A stretch of DNA of 64,000 nt from Vibrio sp. S17_S38. GTDB lineage: Bacteria; Pseudomonadota; Gammaproteobacteria; Enterobacterales; Vibrionaceae. Each line of letters opens with the position of its first letter. Positions within the stretch are counted from its first letter, which is position 1. The notes beneath the pieces are model-generated. The model did not search any database, was not told the DNA's origin, and worked only from the letters and a program-made list of their open reading frames with translations. The translations under genes and the position numbers were made by a program. The stretch lies in assembly GCF_014694375.1 (NCBI RefSeq), contig NZ_JAAUWW010000018.1, forward strand, positions 22,352 through 86,351. The letters run 5' to 3'. Shown here one piece after another: positions 9,604 to 18,760 of this stretch.

Positions 9604-11454
9604 TTATGCTTCAATAACATCATCTTCCATACCGATGAAACCGCCAGTTTGGTGAGCCCAAAGTTGTGCATAAACGCCACCTTGTGCAATCAATTCTTGA
9701 TGAGAGCCTTGCTCTAAGATTTGTCCTTTATCTAATACGATAAGTCGATCCATCGCAGCAATAGTGGATAAACGGTGCGCAATAGCAATAACCGTTTTCC
9801 CTTCCATCAATTCATATAAGCTTTCTTGAATCGCGGCTTCCACTTCAGAATCTAACGCTGAAGTTGCTTCATCCATAATTAAGATTGGAGCATCTTTTAA
9901 CAATACTCGAGAAATCGCGATACGCTGACGTTGACCACCAGACAGTTTCACACCACGCTCACCCACTTGAGCATCGTAACCAACATTACCGAAAGTATCT
10001 GTTAAGGTTTCGATGAATTCATGTGCATGTGCTTGCGCCGTTGCAGCTAACAAATCAGCTTCGGTTCCTTCTGGGCGACCATACATAATATTTTCACGAA
10101 TACTGCGGTGCAGCAGTGAGGTATCTTGCGTGATCATGCCAATATTACTTCGCAACGAATCTTGTTTCACCTTGGAGATATCTTGTCCGTCGATGCGAAT
10201 CGTGCCACTTTCTAAATCGTAAAAGCGTAATAGCAAGTTCACTAACGTCGATTTACCTGCACCTGAACGCCCTACCAAGCCGACTTTTTCACCCGGCTTA
10301 ATATTGAAATGCAAGTCATTGATAATCGCTTTATCTTTTTCACCGTAGTGGAAGTTCACATGGTCGAATTCAATACCGCCTTTTTCAACGCTTAATTCAG
10401 GTGCTTGAGCCACATCTTGTGTGCTAACAGGTTTCGACAGCGTATTCATACCATCAACTACAGTACCAATATTTTCGAAAATGGCGCTGATTTCCCACAT
10501 AATCCACTTAGACATGCCTTGAATACGCAGTGCAAGGCTGATCGCAATCGCAATCGCTCCGACCGTGATCATGCTGTTCATCCATAATCCAATCGATAAT
10601 GCTGCCACAGAGAATAAGAGTAAGTAGTTGAGCATATCAATACTGAATAAAAATACGGTCGCTAAACGCATTTGAGCGTACACCGTTTGCAAGAAAGACC
10701 GCATGCCCTTCTCTGCGTATTCAGTTTCACGGTTGGTATGTGAAAACAACTTCACAGTGGCGATATTGGTGTAACTATCCACAATTCGCCCCGTCATTGT
10801 AGAACGAGCATCGGCTTGAGCGGTAGCAATACGCTTCATTTTAGGGACAAAGTAAACTTGAGTCAGAACATAAGCAGCTAACCAGATAAATACCGGGATC
10901 ATTAGCCACAAATCCGCTTGACCCATTAAGACAATCATCGACACAAAATAGACCGACACGTACACCAACATATCGGCAAATTTCATCACTGTTTCACGCA
11001 CAGCCAATGAGGTTTGCATGACTTTAGTAGCGATACGTCCTGCAAAATCATCTTGATAGAAAGTGACACTTTGATTCAATAAGTAGCGGTGCGCTAGCCA
11101 ACGAACCGACATTGGAAAATTACCTAATAAGGTTTGGTGCATGATCATGGAGTGGAAGAAGCCAATCACAGGAATGACCACAATAATAACCAGTCCCATC
11201 CCCATGATTTTGGTGCCTTCCGCTGCCCACAAAGTTTCCGGAGTATGCTTTGAAAGCATATCAACAATCGAGCCCATAAATCCCATTAAAGCCACTTCAA
11301 TAATGGCAATACATGCGCTCAAAAGTGACATCAAAATGATTGGACCGAGAAAATCACGACTGTAATGCATACAAAAAGCAAACAAAGTATTTGGCGGTGT
11401 TTCTACTTTATCTTTGGGAAAGGCTGAGGTCAGTCCTTCAAAAAACTTGAACAT
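9604..11454 (-). CDS. ABC exporter, fused permease and ATPase (MsbA/MDR-like)
   Basis: 616 aa. An N-terminal exporter-type membrane domain with six helices (about residues 35-330) is followed by a nucleotide-binding domain. Walker A is GRSGAGKST (about 394-402), the signature is LSGGQRQR (about 500) and Walker B is ILIMDEATSALD (about 525). It is a half-transporter that should act as a homodimer in the inner membrane and export a lipid, drug or peptide. The substrate cannot be read from the sequence. It stands alone between two terminators or promoter regions, and it is distinct from essential MsbA, which normally sits beside lpxK. Confidence 0.88.
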   Translation of the reverse strand: MFKFFEGLTSAFPKDKVETPPNTLFAFCMHYSRDFLGPIILMSLLSACIAIIEVALMGFMGSIVDMLSKHTPETLWAAEGTKIMGMGLVIIVVIPVIGFFHSMIMHQTLLGNFPMSVRWLAHRYLLNQSVTFYQDDFAGRIATKVMQTSLAVRETVMKFADMLVYVSVYFVSMIVLMGQADLWLMIPVFIWLAAYVLTQVYFVPKMKRIATAQADARSTMTGRIVDSYTNIATVKLFSHTNRETEYAEKGMRSFLQTVYAQMRLATVFLFSIDMLNYLLLFSVAALSIGLWMNSMITVGAIAIAISLALRIQGMSKWIMWEISAIFENIGTVVDGMNTLSKPVSTQDVAQAPELSVEKGGIEFDHVNFHYGEKDKAIINDLHFNIKPGEKVGLVGRSGAGKSTLVNLLLRFYDLESGTIRIDGQDISKVKQDSLRSNIGMITQDTSLLHRSIRENIMYGRPEGTEADLLAATAQAHAHEFIETLTDTFGNVGYDAQVGERGVKLSGGQRQRIAISRVLLKDAPILIMDEATSALDSEVEAAIQESLYELMEGKTVIAIAHRLSTIAAMDRLIVLDKGQILEQGSHQELIAQGGVYAQLWAHQTGGFIGMEDDVIEA

Positions 11455-11649
11455 AAAGTGGTTTCCATTAACAAAAGAGGTGTTTAGATAGGAAAAAGAA
11501 ACGACTGTTGCCTCTTCTTTTTGATGGCTCTTATGATAATCATAAACACATCACATTCCTACCTTTGATTTTGATCATTGTATTTTCATTTTTATTGATA
11601 TTTTTCTAATTAACACTGTTAATTATCCGAATAAAGAAATAAAATAACA

Positions 11650-11669
11650 AATGCTAACGATTCTCAATT
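11650..11669 (-). promoter_or_regulatory. Candidate Fur box upstream of fhuA
   Basis: On the minus strand the core reads TGAGAATCGTTAGCA, matching 11 of 14 informative positions of TGATAATnATTATCA. It overlaps a perfect CGATTCT-5-AGAATCG dyad (11658-11676). The site lies 40-60 nt before the fhuA start. Confidence 0.65.
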
Positions 11670-11708
11670 AGAATCGCACTTGTATTTGAATAATGGACTC
11701 TAAACACA

Positions 11709-13823
11709 ATGCATACTAAATCGCACCCCTTATCAAAAGCCATCGCAGCTAGTTTTTCGCCTGCTATTGGTTTAACTTTGGCTCTTTTCGCTTTACCCAC
11801 TCTAGCCGAAGATGCAACAACCGATTCTATCGATACCATTACCGTTTCAGCTTCTGCGCTTAAAATGGAAACACCTGATAGCCAGACCCCTAAATCGGTC
11901 ACTGTTATCCAGCAAGAAGATTTAAAAATACACGATGTCAATAAACTCGATGAAGCCTTTCGATATAGCCCAGGTGTAGTATCGCCATATGGTTCTGATG
12001 TAGATACAGATTGGTTATTAGTCCGAGGATTTGAACCAAGTGTTTATCTAGATGGAAACCGTTTATATAAAGAAGGTTTTTTTGGATGGTCAACTGAAAC
12101 TTATGGGCTAGAAAGTGTTGAATTATTAAAAGGCCCAAGCGCTATTTTCTATGGTGACTCACAGCCAGGCGGTGTATTGAACTTAGTTCAAAAGAAACCT
12201 ACCGATGTCCCACAAGGAAATATTAATATTTCCGGTGGCAGTAAAGACTATATGCAGCTTGGTGTCGATGTGTCTGGTTGGGCTAGTGATGATGGAAGTC
12301 AACGCTATCGTCTAGTTGCAATGGTTAATCATAAAGACGGTGCATTAGATGGTACGAAAAACGAACGATTTTATATCGCACCCAGCTATACAATTGATTT
12401 CAATGAGTCAGCAAGTCTTACTTTATTAACTAGTTTCACTAAAGATACAGGGGTTCCTCAAAATGGATTTTTCCCTGTTGACGGTACTTATTCAGCATTA
12501 CCTGATGGCGGTCGTATTGATCCAAGTACCAATTATGGAGAACCAGACACGGATCGTTTAGACCAAACTCAAGTTTCAGCAGGTTATTTATTCAAATACG
12601 ATATCGATGACGTATGGACTTATAAGCAAAACTTTAACTTTGCTTATAAAGAACTGTATTTACGTAGTACATCTGCATATCAAAATAATTATGACCCTGC
12701 ATTTGGCGGCGACTCAGATCCAAATACATTATTACGCTCAACATTAATCAATGATGGCAATTCTCATAGTTATACTTTTGATAATAATGTCACCGCAGAT
12801 TTCTCAACAAAATTAACAGATAACAAATTCATGGTGGGTATCGATTATCAACACCATAATAATGATTGGATGGGAAATGGTTTAGGTGTAACTGTCGGTA
12901 CTCCTATCGATAGCCGTCATCCAACATATGACAACGGTGTTCCTGCCGACCTTTCTGCTTCAATGTATCAAAATGATATAACGAAGGAACAAATTGGCAC
13001 TTACGCACAATTTCAAACCATTTTAGCCCAGCGCTGGGTTGCTAACCTTGGTGCTCGTTACGATTGGCTCAAAGTAGAAAATACAGGTCAATACGAAGAT
13101 AAAATTGATGATGGCCAATTCTCATTCAATACAGGTTTAATGTATTTAGCAGATAATGGTTTATCACCTTATGTCAGCTATTCTAGCTCTTACTATGCTT
13201 CCGCTAGCCTGGACTTTACAACCAACAAACTTTACCTACCAATTGAAAGTAAACAAACGGAAGTAGGTTTAAAATACGCACCTATATGGTTAGACGGCTA
13301 TTTCAATATAGCTTGGTTTGATATTAAACAAGATAATGCAACCACCTCCGTTACCGATGCGAATGGTGTGCTAGGGACAAGCCAAACAGACCAAAAAAGC
13401 CAAGGAATTGAGCTTGAAGGATCTGTTTATGCTACAGAGAACTTAAAATTAACCGCAAGTTATACCTATACAAACTTAGAAGAAAGGGATCCGAATGGCG
13501 GATACCGTCAAGCTTCATTAGTCCCAGAGAATTTAGCAACTGGTTGGGTTCAATATGATTTTACCTCAATCGGGTTACCTGATTTGAGAATGGGAACAGG
13601 CGTTCGTTACCTTGGTTCAAGTGTGAATTCAACTACAGGTGATAAAGTATCTGACACCACCTTATGGGATGCGATGGCGAGCTATCAATTTACTAAACAA
13701 GTTCAACTTCAAGTGAATGCGAACAATCTATTAGATAAAGAATATGTAGCAAGTTGTTCGAGTACTGTATGTTACTACGGTGAAGATCGCCGTATTACGG
13801 CTAACCTAAATTACAGTTGGTGA
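11709..13823 (+). CDS. fhuA: TonB-dependent ferrichrome/hydroxamate siderophore receptor
   Basis: 704 aa. A signal peptide (to about residue 33) is followed by a TonB-box-like DTITVSA, a plug domain (SVTVIQQEDL, VRGFEPSVYLDG, LLKGPSAIFYGDSQPGGVLNL) and a 22-strand beta-barrel ending in aromatic NLNYSW. Two cysteines near the C-terminus (SCSSTVCYYGEDR) resemble those of FhuA-type receptors. It is followed by fhuC, fhuD and fhuB on the same strand, which supports ferrichrome-type hydroxamate uptake. A Fur-like site lies upstream and a hairpin lies after the stop, so fhuCDB may be read partly by read-through or from another promoter. Confidence 0.85.
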   Translation: MHTKSHPLSKAIAASFSPAIGLTLALFALPTLAEDATTDSIDTITVSASALKMETPDSQTPKSVTVIQQEDLKIHDVNKLDEAFRYSPGVVSPYGSDVDTDWLLVRGFEPSVYLDGNRLYKEGFFGWSTETYGLESVELLKGPSAIFYGDSQPGGVLNLVQKKPTDVPQGNINISGGSKDYMQLGVDVSGWASDDGSQRYRLVAMVNHKDGALDGTKNERFYIAPSYTIDFNESASLTLLTSFTKDTGVPQNGFFPVDGTYSALPDGGRIDPSTNYGEPDTDRLDQTQVSAGYLFKYDIDDVWTYKQNFNFAYKELYLRSTSAYQNNYDPAFGGDSDPNTLLRSTLINDGNSHSYTFDNNVTADFSTKLTDNKFMVGIDYQHHNNDWMGNGLGVTVGTPIDSRHPTYDNGVPADLSASMYQNDITKEQIGTYAQFQTILAQRWVANLGARYDWLKVENTGQYEDKIDDGQFSFNTGLMYLADNGLSPYVSYSSSYYASASLDFTTNKLYLPIESKQTEVGLKYAPIWLDGYFNIAWFDIKQDNATTSVTDANGVLGTSQTDQKSQGIELEGSVYATENLKLTASYTYTNLEERDPNGGYRQASLVPENLATGWVQYDFTSIGLPDLRMGTGVRYLGSSVNSTTGDKVSDTTLWDAMASYQFTKQVQLQVNANNLLDKEYVASCSSTVCYYGEDRRITANLNYSW

Positions 13824-13836
13824 TCCAATAAGAGAT

Positions 13837-13875
13837 AAACACTAGGTGAGTTTACCTTCACTTAGTGTTTTCTTT
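13837..13875 (+). terminator. Terminator or attenuating hairpin after fhuA
   Basis: Near-perfect stem AACACTAGGTGA with TCACTTAGTGTT (about 13838-13869), followed by TTCTTTT. It sits between fhuA and fhuC, so it may lower transcription of the importer genes relative to the receptor. Confidence 0.75.
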
Positions 13876-13931
13876 TGTGTTCATACCTAAACGAATTATA
13901 ATTACACCTTTAATTTATATGGATTTACCAC

Positions 13932-14702
13932 ATGTTCAAACTAAACCAAGTCCGTATTCATCGAGACAATCGTGATATTTTATCGATTGATGATCTCGCC
14001 ATCCCGACAGATGGATTTACGGTAGTGCTTGGTCATAATGGCAGTGGTAAATCGACACTGGTCAACTTACTTTCAGGGCAAACTCAACCAGACTCTGGCA
14101 GTGTCTATCTTAATCAGACCGAAATCTCTCAACTATCTCAAAAACAACTCGCGCGTGAAATTGCTTTTCTACCACAAAAACTGCCCGATGTTGCCGGTTT
14201 AACCGTACAAGAGTTAGTTAAACTAGGTCGTTTCCCTTGGCGTGGTGTGTTTGGCCGCTGGCAAGACAATGACAAGCAAATAATCCAACAAGCAATGGAA
14301 AAAACCGGCGTTGAACAATATGCTGATAACCTTGCCGATAAACTTTCTGGCGGTGAACGTCAACGTGCTTGGGTTGCCATGTTACTGGCTCAGCAATCTC
14401 CTGTGCTGATTCTCGATGAACCGACCTCAGCCCTCGATATCCATCATCAATACCATTTAATGGATTTGCTGCAAGAGCTGAATCAGCAAACTGGCTGTGG
14501 CATTTTAGTTATCTTGCACGATCTGAATTTGGCGCTCCGTTATGCCACTCATATCGTGGCGCTAAAGCAAGGCAAAATAGCTTTTAGCGGCGCAAAAGAA
14601 TTACTACTCGATGATCAACGATTAACGGATTTATACGAAACCGATATCCAACTTTTAGATCACCCACAGCAAGGTGATCAAAAAATAGCCGTCGTGATTT
14701 GA
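13932..14702 (+). CDS. fhuC: FhuC, ferrichrome ABC importer ATPase
   Basis: 256 aa. Walker A is GHNGSGKST (about residues 35-43), the signature is LSGGERQR and Walker B is VLILDEPTSALD, followed by the H-loop VILHDLN. This is the FepC/FhuC group of type II importer ATPases. It powers FhuB for ferric hydroxamate transport across the inner membrane. A 97-nt spacer with CTAG-rich palindromes separates it from fhuD. Confidence 0.92.
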   Translation: MFKLNQVRIHRDNRDILSIDDLAIPTDGFTVVLGHNGSGKSTLVNLLSGQTQPDSGSVYLNQTEISQLSQKQLAREIAFLPQKLPDVAGLTVQELVKLGRFPWRGVFGRWQDNDKQIIQQAMEKTGVEQYADNLADKLSGGERQRAWVAMLLAQQSPVLILDEPTSALDIHHQYHLMDLLQELNQQTGCGILVILHDLNLALRYATHIVALKQGKIAFSGAKELLLDDQRLTDLYETDIQLLDHPQQGDQKIAVVI

Positions 14703-14714
14703 ATCGGAAGCAAG

Positions 14715-14790
14715 TTCCTAGTTGCTAGTCACTAGGAAAAGATATTCAGCAACCGCTCTTCCTAGAAACTAGGGACTAGGGCCCAGGAAC
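14715..14790. repeat. CTAG-rich palindromes in the fhuC-fhuD gap
   Basis: TTCCTAGT (14715-14722) pairs with ACTAGGAA (14731-14738). A second cluster, CCTAGAAACTAGG followed by GACTAGGG (about 14761-14781), follows. The CTAG word occurs five times in about 70 nt. Related elements fill the fhuD-fhuB gap. I do not recognise the family. Confidence 0.7.
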
Positions 14791-14799
14791 GTATTTAAT

Positions 14800-15732
14800 A
14801 TGAAGAAACTCATTAAAATTCCAACTCTCTTAATAGCTTCAGTTTTAACTTTGTTTATCGCCTCCCCAAGTTTCGCGTCGATTACCGTCACCGATAGCCT
14901 TGGCGAGCATCAACTTAATGATCACCCTAAGCGAATTGTCGCTTTAAACTGGGATCTCGCTGAACAATTACTTGAGTTAGGCGTAACGCCTGTTGGTGTA
15001 CCGAATATCAAAGACTATACCACTTGGGTGGTCAAGCCTGAGATCCCTGCATCGGTTGAAGATCTTGGCACTCGTGCAGAGCCTAATTTACAAAAACTAG
15101 CCGAGTTAAAACCAGATCTCATTTTAGCCGCTTCCCCACAAAAAGATTTGATTCCCCGTCTGCAAACTATTGCCCCGGTTCTATATTATGAGTCTTATGA
15201 AGGGCAAGCCGATAGTGCGCAAGAAGTGATTAGCCACTTCAAAAGTATCGCGAAAATTGTAGATAAAAGTGACGTTGCCGAACAGAAACTCAATGCGATG
15301 GCCGCTCGTTTTTCTGAGTTAAATAAGCAGCTCACTACGGCATTTGGTGACACATTACCTGAGGTGCTCGCCATGCGATTTGCCAATCAAACAGCCGTGT
15401 ATGTTTACACTGAAAATTCAACCACAAATTACGTGTTAAAACAGCTAGGCCTCACTCCTACTATGCCATTACCAGCCCAGCACTGGGGGATCAGCCAAAA
15501 ACGCATTACCGATCTTCAACATATTAAAAATGGCTATGTGATTTACTTTGGTCCTTTTTCTGATGCGCAAAAAGCACAATTAAATAAATCGATGTTATGG
15601 AAAGCGATGCCATTTGTCCGCAATGGTCATGTTAATGAAGCCGACCCAGTTTGGAATTATGGCGGGGCAATGTCGATGCAATATATTGCAGAATCAATTA
15701 CTAAAAGTTTGTTGGAAGTAAAGGGTCCCTAG
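14800..15732 (+). CDS. fhuD: FhuD, periplasmic ferric-hydroxamate binding protein
   Basis: 310 aa. A signal peptide (about residues 1-26, ending in PSFA) precedes a PF01497-type binding domain, with HPKRIVALNWDLAEQLLELG near the start of the mature protein. It takes ferrichrome-type siderophores from FhuA and delivers them to FhuB. The order fhuA-C-D-B is that of E. coli. Its stop codon lies at the start of the second CTAG-rich repeat block. Confidence 0.92.
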   Translation: MKKLIKIPTLLIASVLTLFIASPSFASITVTDSLGEHQLNDHPKRIVALNWDLAEQLLELGVTPVGVPNIKDYTTWVVKPEIPASVEDLGTRAEPNLQKLAELKPDLILAASPQKDLIPRLQTIAPVLYYESYEGQADSAQEVISHFKSIAKIVDKSDVAEQKLNAMAARFSELNKQLTTAFGDTLPEVLAMRFANQTAVYVYTENSTTNYVLKQLGLTPTMPLPAQHWGISQKRITDLQHIKNGYVIYFGPFSDAQKAQLNKSMLWKAMPFVRNGHVNEADPVWNYGGAMSMQYIAESITKSLLEVKGP

Positions 15733-15739
15733 GTTCGAG

Positions 15740-15852
15740 TTCCTAGACTCTAGGAAAAAAATAAGTCGCAAACATACTGCTTCACGAAAAATTAAATATA
15801 AACACCTAGTTCTTAGCGTACACACCTAGGAACTAGGTACTAGAAACCCAGG
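15740..15852. repeat. CTAG-rich palindromes in the fhuD-fhuB gap
   Basis: TTCCTAGACTCTAGGAA (15740-15756) is a perfect 17-bp palindrome. CCTAGTTC (15805-15812) pairs with GAACTAGG (15830-15837), followed by further TAG-rich words up to the fhuB ribosome binding site. It belongs to the same class as the repeats between fhuC and fhuD. Confidence 0.7.
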
Positions 15853-15860
15853 AACTCTTG

Positions 15861-17831
15861 ATGCGCCGCATTCCAACTATTATCACAATTGTCCTCGCAT
15901 TCGCTATTATCGCGGTCGCTAGCCTACAAATCGCCAACCCACTCTCCATTTCTCAACAATGGCATTTATTGATGGGTGCGGAAGCGCAAGAGTTTGCCGA
16001 TTTCAATTTTGTTTATGCGCAACTACCTCGTGCGGTGATGGCGATTATCGTCGGTGCGATGCTTGGTTTAGTCGGTAGTATGATGCAGCAATTAACTCAA
16101 AACTCACTCACTTCACCATTAACACTTGGCACCTCATCCGGCGCTTGGCTGGCATTAATTATCGTCAATGTGTTCTTTCCATCACTTGCGGCCGATCATA
16201 CTGCGCTGGCAGCAATGGTCGGAGCCTTGTTTGCAATGGGCTTAGTGATAACGATTGCTGGGCCTAAAAACATTACAGGTTTACCCCTGATTTTATCCGG
16301 TATGGTGGTCAATATCCTCTTTGGCGCAATTGCGACCGCGATCATTTTACTCAACGATCAATACGCTAAAAATGTCTTTATTTGGGGAGCGGGTGATTTA
16401 GCTCAAAATGGTTGGGATATGGTGCATTGGTTATTACCGCGTATTTCTGTTGCGGTATTGCTACTTATTTTTGCCCCACGAATCTTAACCTTAATGCGTC
16501 TAGGTCACCAAGGTGCAGCAGCTCGTGGTTTAAATGTGATCCCGTTTTTTATTGTGTTGATAGGCTTAGGTTTATGGGTGGTATCTGCATCGATTACTGC
16601 GGTTGGTGTGATCAGTTTTATTGGCTTGTTATCACCGAATATCGCCCGAGCTTTAGGCGCTAGAACCGCCAAATCCGAACTATACACCAGCATGATCATT
16701 GGCAGTATGGCGTTAATGCTAACCGATATTTTGGCGCTATTACTCAGTCAATTAACCTTAGAAATGATACCAAGTGGCACGACCGCAGCCGCGATTGGCG
16801 CGCCAGCATTAGTGTGGTTTAGCCGCCGAGCATTAAAAGCACAAGATCAAATATCAATCAAATTACCGCCAAGTAAAGCGCAACTATCCCATTGGGCAAT
16901 TCCATTATTAATCACATTTACCGCAGTGATGTTGTTCGTTTCCACCACCATAGCTATGAGTGATAACGGCTTACATTTTGCTATTCCAGACAGCTTTAGT
17001 TGGGCGCTTCGCTGGCCTCGTTTTATAACTGCCCTATCCGCCGGAATTGCTCTGGCTGCAGCAGGAACAGTATTACAACGACTCATTTATAATCCACTTG
17101 CTAGCCCAGACATTCTAGGTATTTCCGCAGGTGCGACGTTTGCTTTAGTGGCAGGTACTGTATTTTTTGGTGCTAACATTTTTGCATTCGGATCGTTGAT
17201 TGCATTTGGTGGAAGTACTGCGGTACTGATTTTGTTGCTGTTACTCGGTCGCAAGAATCAATTCGCGCCATCAAGCATGGTGTTGATTGGTATAGCCATC
17301 ACCGCGCTAATTGATTCTTTAGTACAGTTTGCTTTAGCTAAAGGCACGCAAGACAGTTACACCATTATTGGTTGGTTGGCCGGTTCAACTTATCGAGTCA
17401 CTAGCACCGGAGCCGTAACTTTATCTATTAGCGTATTAATAATTTTCATTGGACTCATTTGCGTTTCCCGCTGGCTTACATTAATTTCAGCCGGACGACA
17501 ATTTGCCGCCGCGCGCGGTTTAAATGTACAAGCCACCAGCGTTATTTTATTGTGCAGCGTGGCTTTGCTGTGTGCGTTAGTCACCACAACAATGGGACCT
17601 GTTGCTTTTGTAGGGTTACTGGCACCTCATATGGCTGTGATGCTAGGCGCCAAACAAGCGCGTTCACAATTGATCGTAGCAGGACTTTCAGGCGGGTTGT
17701 TAATGCTAATGTCGGACTGGATTGGCCAGACTATTTTATTCCCAATGCAAATTGCCGCCGGAACCGTTGTATCGATTGTCGGCGGCAGTTATTTCTTAGT
17801 GTTATTAATTCGAGGACAAAAAAGAGGCTAA
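15861..17831 (+). CDS. fhuB: FhuB, fused double-length ferrichrome permease
   Basis: 656 aa from the ATG at 15861, which has AGGA 7 nt upstream; a TTG immediately before it is the longer alternative. The protein is an internal duplication of two FecCD permease halves. Each half has about ten membrane segments, and the matching coupling motifs are GLLSPNIARALG (about residue 250) and GLLAPHMAVMLG (about residue 580). This double length is characteristic of FhuB. It forms the inner-membrane channel for ferric hydroxamates with FhuC and FhuD. Confidence 0.94.
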   Translation: MRRIPTIITIVLAFAIIAVASLQIANPLSISQQWHLLMGAEAQEFADFNFVYAQLPRAVMAIIVGAMLGLVGSMMQQLTQNSLTSPLTLGTSSGAWLALIIVNVFFPSLAADHTALAAMVGALFAMGLVITIAGPKNITGLPLILSGMVVNILFGAIATAIILLNDQYAKNVFIWGAGDLAQNGWDMVHWLLPRISVAVLLLIFAPRILTLMRLGHQGAAARGLNVIPFFIVLIGLGLWVVSASITAVGVISFIGLLSPNIARALGARTAKSELYTSMIIGSMALMLTDILALLLSQLTLEMIPSGTTAAAIGAPALVWFSRRALKAQDQISIKLPPSKAQLSHWAIPLLITFTAVMLFVSTTIAMSDNGLHFAIPDSFSWALRWPRFITALSAGIALAAAGTVLQRLIYNPLASPDILGISAGATFALVAGTVFFGANIFAFGSLIAFGGSTAVLILLLLLGRKNQFAPSSMVLIGIAITALIDSLVQFALAKGTQDSYTIIGWLAGSTYRVTSTGAVTLSISVLIIFIGLICVSRWLTLISAGRQFAAARGLNVQATSVILLCSVALLCALVTTTMGPVAFVGLLAPHMAVMLGAKQARSQLIVAGLSGGLLMLMSDWIGQTILFPMQIAAGTVVSIVGGSYFLVLLIRGQKRG

Positions 17832-17862
17832 CCCATTTTATTTAAAGCAATAGCCTCTTTTT
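17818..17862. terminator. Bidirectional terminator after fhuB
   Basis: Arms AAAAAAGAGGCTA (17818-17830) and TAGCCTCTTTTT (17851-17862) pair, with T-runs on both strands. The left arm overlaps the last codons of fhuB. It should end fhuB on the plus strand and the convergent PheC-like gene on the minus strand. Confidence 0.85.
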
Positions 17863-17872
17863 GAAGATAGCT

Positions 17873-18661
17873 CTATTGGCTAATACCCCAATGCGTCACT
17901 AAGGTTGTTTTATCTGAGCCTTCGAGCCAAATATTCACTTTTTCAAGTAAGCGGCTATTTTCCTTTTTCATCATGTAAACTTTGACACTTTTCGTACCTT
18001 CTAATATCGATGGAGAAGATACACAAAACACACCTTTTTCATGTAACTGATAATAGTTACCTTCAATTAAATCAGTGATCATGACATCAGCAGTGTTATC
18101 ACGAATTCCCTGTAGGTTAGCCACGTTATCTTTCGTTCGAATGATTTTCGCATCAGTAATATGCTGATCAACGTAGGTTTGATTGGTGCCACCAGGGTTT
18201 ACAATAACGCTAACACTAGGCTGATTAATATCTTGTAAGCTTGTTAATGGTTTATCATTGGTGCAATTACTTAGAATGATTTTTCCATTTTGTGCAACTG
18301 AATCAGACAGAGAAAACTGTTCTGCCCGCTTTGCTGTTTTCGTCACACCACCCGCAGCTATATCAAATTTATCTGCGGCAAGATCTTGCGAAAGTGTTGG
18401 CCACGTCGTCTCCACAAAGCGTACTTTCAGGTTCAATGAATGCGCAAGACGCGTCGTCATATCCACATCAAACCCTTCCAAGTCACCTGATTTATTGTGG
18501 TATGAAAGGGGTGAATAATCTCCAGTTAAACCAACTTTAAGTTCTCCACTTTGTGTTATTTCATCCCAAGAGCGAGCTTGCGCACCTTGTGACATCAATA
18601 AAGCACACGCCATAAGGGCTAAAGGTTGCATCACTTTTCTTTTTTTATTATTTAATCTCAT
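17873..18661 (-). CDS. PheC-like periplasmic cyclohexadienyl dehydratase or solute-binding protein
   Basis: 262 aa. A signal peptide (about residues 1-29, ending in GAQA) is followed by a type II periplasmic binding fold. Motifs are VGLTGDYSPLSYHNKSG, GFDVDMTTRLA, TTWPTLSQDLAADKFDIA and VNPGGTNQTYV. The TTWPTL and NPGGTN motifs are those of the PheC group, periplasmic enzymes that convert arogenate or prephenate to phenylalanine or phenylpyruvate and evolved from amino-acid binding proteins. No permease or ATPase partner is next to it, which fits an enzyme more than a transporter subunit. Its place inside an iron locus is unexplained. Confidence 0.72.
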   Translation of the reverse strand: MRLNNKKRKVMQPLALMACALLMSQGAQARSWDEITQSGELKVGLTGDYSPLSYHNKSGDLEGFDVDMTTRLAHSLNLKVRFVETTWPTLSQDLAADKFDIAAGGVTKTAKRAEQFSLSDSVAQNGKIILSNCTNDKPLTSLQDINQPSVSVIVNPGGTNQTYVDQHITDAKIIRTKDNVANLQGIRDNTADVMITDLIEGNYYQLHEKGVFCVSSPSILEGTKSVKVYMMKKENSRLLEKVNIWLEGSDKTTLVTHWGISQ

Positions 18662-18760
18662 CCGTATTTACATCCATTGTTTAATCGGTTTCATTATGAT
18701 CACCACGAAGTCATTCGCTATGATTGTTTATTTTCACTCCATCAAACTATACCAATATTA

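Noticed and set aside
17459..17845. 128-codon frame overlapping the end of fhuB
   Set aside because: It is an out-of-frame shadow of the second FhuB half, rich in Cys and Arg, with no recognisable motif.
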